Shown: one piece after another, positions 26,524-28,576 of the stretch
Layout of the letters: the number at the start of each line of letters is the position of its first letter
How positions within the stretch are numbered: the first letter of the stretch is position 1
Source: Prorocentrum cordatum
Taxonomy: Eukaryota; Sar; Dinophyceae; Prorocentrales; Prorocentraceae
Length of the DNA stretch: 28,576 nt
Direction: 5' to 3'
Assembly: GCA_963575745.1 (NCBI GenBank)
Contig: CAUYUJ010017789.1
Coordinates: 105,001-133,576 of the forward strand
The notes under the pieces: generated by a model
What the model saw: the letters and a program-made list of their open reading frames with translations, nothing else
The model's database searches: none
Told to the model about the DNA's origin: nothing
Made by a program: the position numbers and the translations under genes

Positions 26524-26561
26524 CCCTTTTGCCTTGGCTTGAAAACGTATCATCAATCACA
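26460..26561 (+). repeat. 3' LTR
   Basis: 102 bp, identical to the 5' LTR except for one base (26491). Followed by the CCTCC target duplication at 26562-26566. Confidence 0.95.
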
Positions 26562-26566
26562 CCTCC

Positions 26567-26887
26567 CCATCGTCGTCATCATCCCTCCTCGTCCTTATCA
26601 GGTTTCTTTCGTCGTTCCCTGCCCCCTCCCCTTCCGTCGACTCCTACTCTCCCCATCCACCGCTTTCTCCTCTTTCTCCTCATCCTTCTCGCCTCCTCCT
26701 GTCGCGCTTCCTCCTCCCCCTCATGTTATGTCTCTCTCTCTCTCTCTTTCTCTGTTCCTTTCTCCCTTGCACCTCCTCCTCCAACCGCTACGTACATCCC
26801 TCTCCATCTGTTTCACCTTCCCCCCTCGCCGTATTCACGCTCTCATCCTCCTTGGTTTACGCTTCCCTCTCCTTCACATCCCCCTGT
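26567..26887 (+). promoter_or_regulatory. Pyrimidine-rich tract upstream of P1 copy 2
   Basis: Equivalent of 14302-14621. It differs from copy 1 mainly in small indels inside CT repeats (for example a CTCTCTCTCT expansion near 26730). The copia 3' LTR now lies directly upstream. Confidence 0.45.
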
Positions 26888-26909
26888 TCCAAAGCCATTT
26901 TGGCTCAGG
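26888..26909 (+). other. Relict dinoflagellate spliced leader (copy 2)
   Basis: Identical in sequence and position to the relic of copy 1, 51 bases before the P1 ATG. The shared mismatches show the relic was present before the array was amplified. Confidence 0.85.
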
Positions 26910-26960
26910 CTGGCTCGGTTCACCGGTGTGCTAGTTGGTATCCACAGCCCCTCGGCGCCG

Positions 26961-27526
26961 ATGGCGAGCTGTCCTGTCGGGGACCTGTCCAAGGAACAGC
27001 AGGATGAGCTCGCCTGCACGTACGCCGCGCTGATCCTGCACGACGACGGTGCCGAGGTCGATGCCGCCAGCATGGCAAACCTCGTGAAGGCTGCTGGCGT
27101 TCAGGTGGAGGGCTACGTCCCCATGCTCATGGCGAAGATGATCAAGACGTACGGCATTCAGTATCGTTTAACCTGTCCCCATCCCCACCAGGCCATGACA
27201 TCTCAGCTCCACTATCCCACCACGGGAGAGGCCCCTCGAACCCCGAACGGAACAGCTTAAGCAGGCCCCCATCTAAGGGGGTAAATCGGCCAGAGAGACC
27301 CAGGCCACGCCAGTGGGGATAGGGGTCGGTAAACCGATGCTCAGGCATGGATGCCCTCGTCAAGATGGGCGGCGGCGGGGGTGGCGGCGGCGGTGGCGGT
27401 GGTGGCGGCGGCGGCGGAGGCGGCGGAGGCGGCGGCGGAGAAGGCGGCGGCGCGGCCGCGGCGGAGGAGAAGAAGGTCGTGGAGGAAGAAGAGGAGGAGG
27501 ACGTGGACTTCGACCTGTTCGGATGA
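26961..27526 (+). CDS. RPLP1: 60S acidic ribosomal protein P1, copy 2 (two exons)
   Basis: Ribosomal stalk protein. Exon 1 is 26961-27153 and exon 2 is 27345-27526. The predicted 124-residue protein is identical to copy 1. I count three nucleotide differences in 375 coding bases, all synonymous (AGT/AGC, GAG/GAA, GGT/GGC), whereas the intron differs at about ten of 191 positions. This pattern implies selection on the protein. The copy lies 400 bp downstream of the copia 3' LTR, so its upstream spacer is displaced by 9.5 kb; whether it is still expressed cannot be told from sequence. Confidence 0.92.
27154..27344 (+). mobile_element. Introner-like intron in P1 copy 2
   Basis: Same 191-nt length, GC-AG borders and GGCAT border repeat as in copy 1. 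The left arm has drifted (ATCCCCACCAGG) so the inverted repeat is weaker here, while the right arm (CCAGTGGGGAT) is unchanged. The insertion predates the duplication. Confidence 0.72.
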
Positions 27527-27914
27527 CGAGCTGGGCATAGCACACCGGGCTGGGGTGACACTTCGAAGGCCGTCGCCGGTCTCGTTTTGCGCGCCAGCAG
27601 CTCCTGGAGAAGATGCGTTGGCCATCTCTCCTCAACCTTCCACCGCATATGTATCCTCTCTCCTGCTCTCTCTTCTTCACCCTCCTCCTTCTCCCCCTCC
27701 TCCTTCAGAGATGCTCAACATGAGTACTACTCTCAATTCTCCCCGTGCCCAGCCCGAGCGGGGGGCAGCTTTTCTCCCGCATTTCAAGAAGTGATGCCCA
27801 ACCCTCTTGTATGTTGGGTCCTCGTTTTGAATTCGCAGCGCCTGTCTTCTCCCACTTCCTTCGTTTCTTACTCCATCCCCTCCTCCCTCCTCCAGGTTTC
27901 GCATAGCGCCACCC
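27527..27914. other. P1 3' flank, copy 2
   Basis: Aligns to 15261-15648 with scattered substitutions and small indels. No further gene is seen. Confidence 0.45.
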
Positions 27915-28407
27915 TGCCCCATTTCGGCAGACCCCTCACGGGCTTCGTGGCACCGTTGGGAGCTCCGCCGAAGACCCCAGTGGCAGGGTCCGCGCGGTGC
28001 CCCGCCCTATTTCGGCGTATCCCTTGTGGCCCCGTAGGGAGCTCCACCGAAGGCAGTGGACGGGTCCGCATGGCGCCCCACCCCATTTTGGCACATCCTT
28101 CACATGGGGGAGCTCCACGGGAGGCTTCGGTGGCAGGGCCCACACGGTGCCGCCCCATTCTGGCACACCTGTCACACTTTTCGTGGCATGGCGGCCCGCT
28201 CCATTGTTGTATCCCTCTCAAACGTTCCGCACATGGGGGCTCCACCAAAGGCCCCAGTGACTGGGTCCGCATGGCGCCCCACCCGATCATTTCGGCACAC
28301 CCCTCACACGTTTCATAACCTCATAAGGAGCTCCACCGACGTTGCGTTTCCCAGACCCATCCGCTTCGCGGCACCATCGGGAGTTCCACCAGGGGCCCCT
28401 GTCTCGG
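27915..28407. repeat. Array spacer minisatellite (unit 2)
   Basis: Same six-copy block as 15649-16140, with a few substitutions such as CATTTTGGCAC in place of CATTTCGGCAC. Confidence 0.75.
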
Positions 28408-28547
28408 ACAGAAGAGAGTCAAGCCCCATGTTTTCCCTCTCTCTGCTCCCGTCCCGCGCTCCGTGGCATTTGTCGTCGTCCCATTTCCGATATGAGTTGT
28501 GACAGTGCGTGTGCGAATGGGGGGGGTGAGTGTGGTCTTGTCTTCTT

Positions 28548-28576
28548 CGGCGAGGCGTTCGTGAGCGCCACAGATC
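28548..28576 (+). repeat. Start of tandem array unit 3
   Basis: CGGCGAGGCGTTCGTGAGCG restarts the unit (one base different from units 1 and 2) and runs off the end of the window, so the array continues to the right. Confidence 0.85.

Larger units (their letters stand above)
17012..26561 (+). mobile_element. Ty1/copia-type LTR retrotransposon (complete, 9550 bp)
   Basis: It is bounded by 102-bp LTRs and flanked by CCTCC on both sides (17007-17011 and 26562-26566). The empty site in unit 1 has a single CCTCC at 14297-14301. The domain order Gag, protease, integrase, reverse transcriptase, RNase H is that of Ty1/copia. The internal region is 9346 bp, about twice the classical size, because of extra domains between protease and integrase. 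One mismatch between LTRs points to a recent insertion, although the coding sequence is interrupted by stops and two frame changes. Confidence 0.96.
16283..28547 (+). repeat. Tandem array unit 2, interrupted by the copia element
   Basis: Aligned to unit 1 on both sides of 17012-26561. Removing the 9550-bp element and one 5-bp duplication leaves 2710 bp, the expected unit length. Flanking sequence resumes at 26567 where unit 1 continues at 14302. Confidence 0.92.

Overview
The window looks like nuclear DNA from a dinoflagellate. The evidence is a relict dinoflagellate spliced leader (19 of 22 positions match) upstream of each copy of a ribosomal-protein gene, head-to-tail gene copies about 2.7 kb apart, an introner-like intron with a GC-AG boundary and terminal inverted repeats, a Ty1/copia-type LTR retrotransposon, and GC-rich spacer full of minisatellites. 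I cannot name the genus. All recognisable genes are on the + strand.

Left part (1-13476): about 13.4 kb with no gene I can defend. It holds small non-autonomous DNA transposons (pogo-like MITEs at 215-387, 6246-6394 and a decayed one at 6397-6550; a second TIR family at 650-805), trinucleotide and GA microsatellites, and many minisatellites: a decayed 21-bp repeat at 2112-3500, a 12-bp repeat at 6918-7577, 43-bp, 25/28-bp and 42-bp repeats, and a 14-15-bp GGCCTCTTGGGG family in both orientations. Most long frames here are by-products of these repeats. One weak first-exon candidate starts at 5111. A 100-N scaffold gap (13477-13576) follows, so linkage between left and right parts rests on the assembly.

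Right part (13577-28576): a tandem array of a gene for 60S acidic ribosomal protein P1. Unit 1 is 13577-16282, unit 2 is 16283-28547, and unit 3 begins at 28548. Each complete unit has a spacer, a pyrimidine-rich tract, a relict spliced leader, exon 1, a 191-nt introner-like intron, exon 2 encoding a polyglycine hinge and acidic tail, and a downstream minisatellite. The two copies encode the same 124-residue protein.

Unit 2 is interrupted by a 9550-bp copia element (17012-26561). It has 102-bp LTRs differing at one base, a 5-bp CCTCC target duplication, and a matching empty site in unit 1. It encodes Gag, zinc knuckle, aspartic protease, a RapZ-C-terminal-like domain, an unidentified proline-rich region, integrase, reverse transcriptase and RNase H. 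The reading is interrupted by in-frame stops and two frame changes. The sequence supports a layered history: cDNA recycling with a spliced-leader relic, then introner insertion, then tandem amplification, then a recent copia insertion into one copy.
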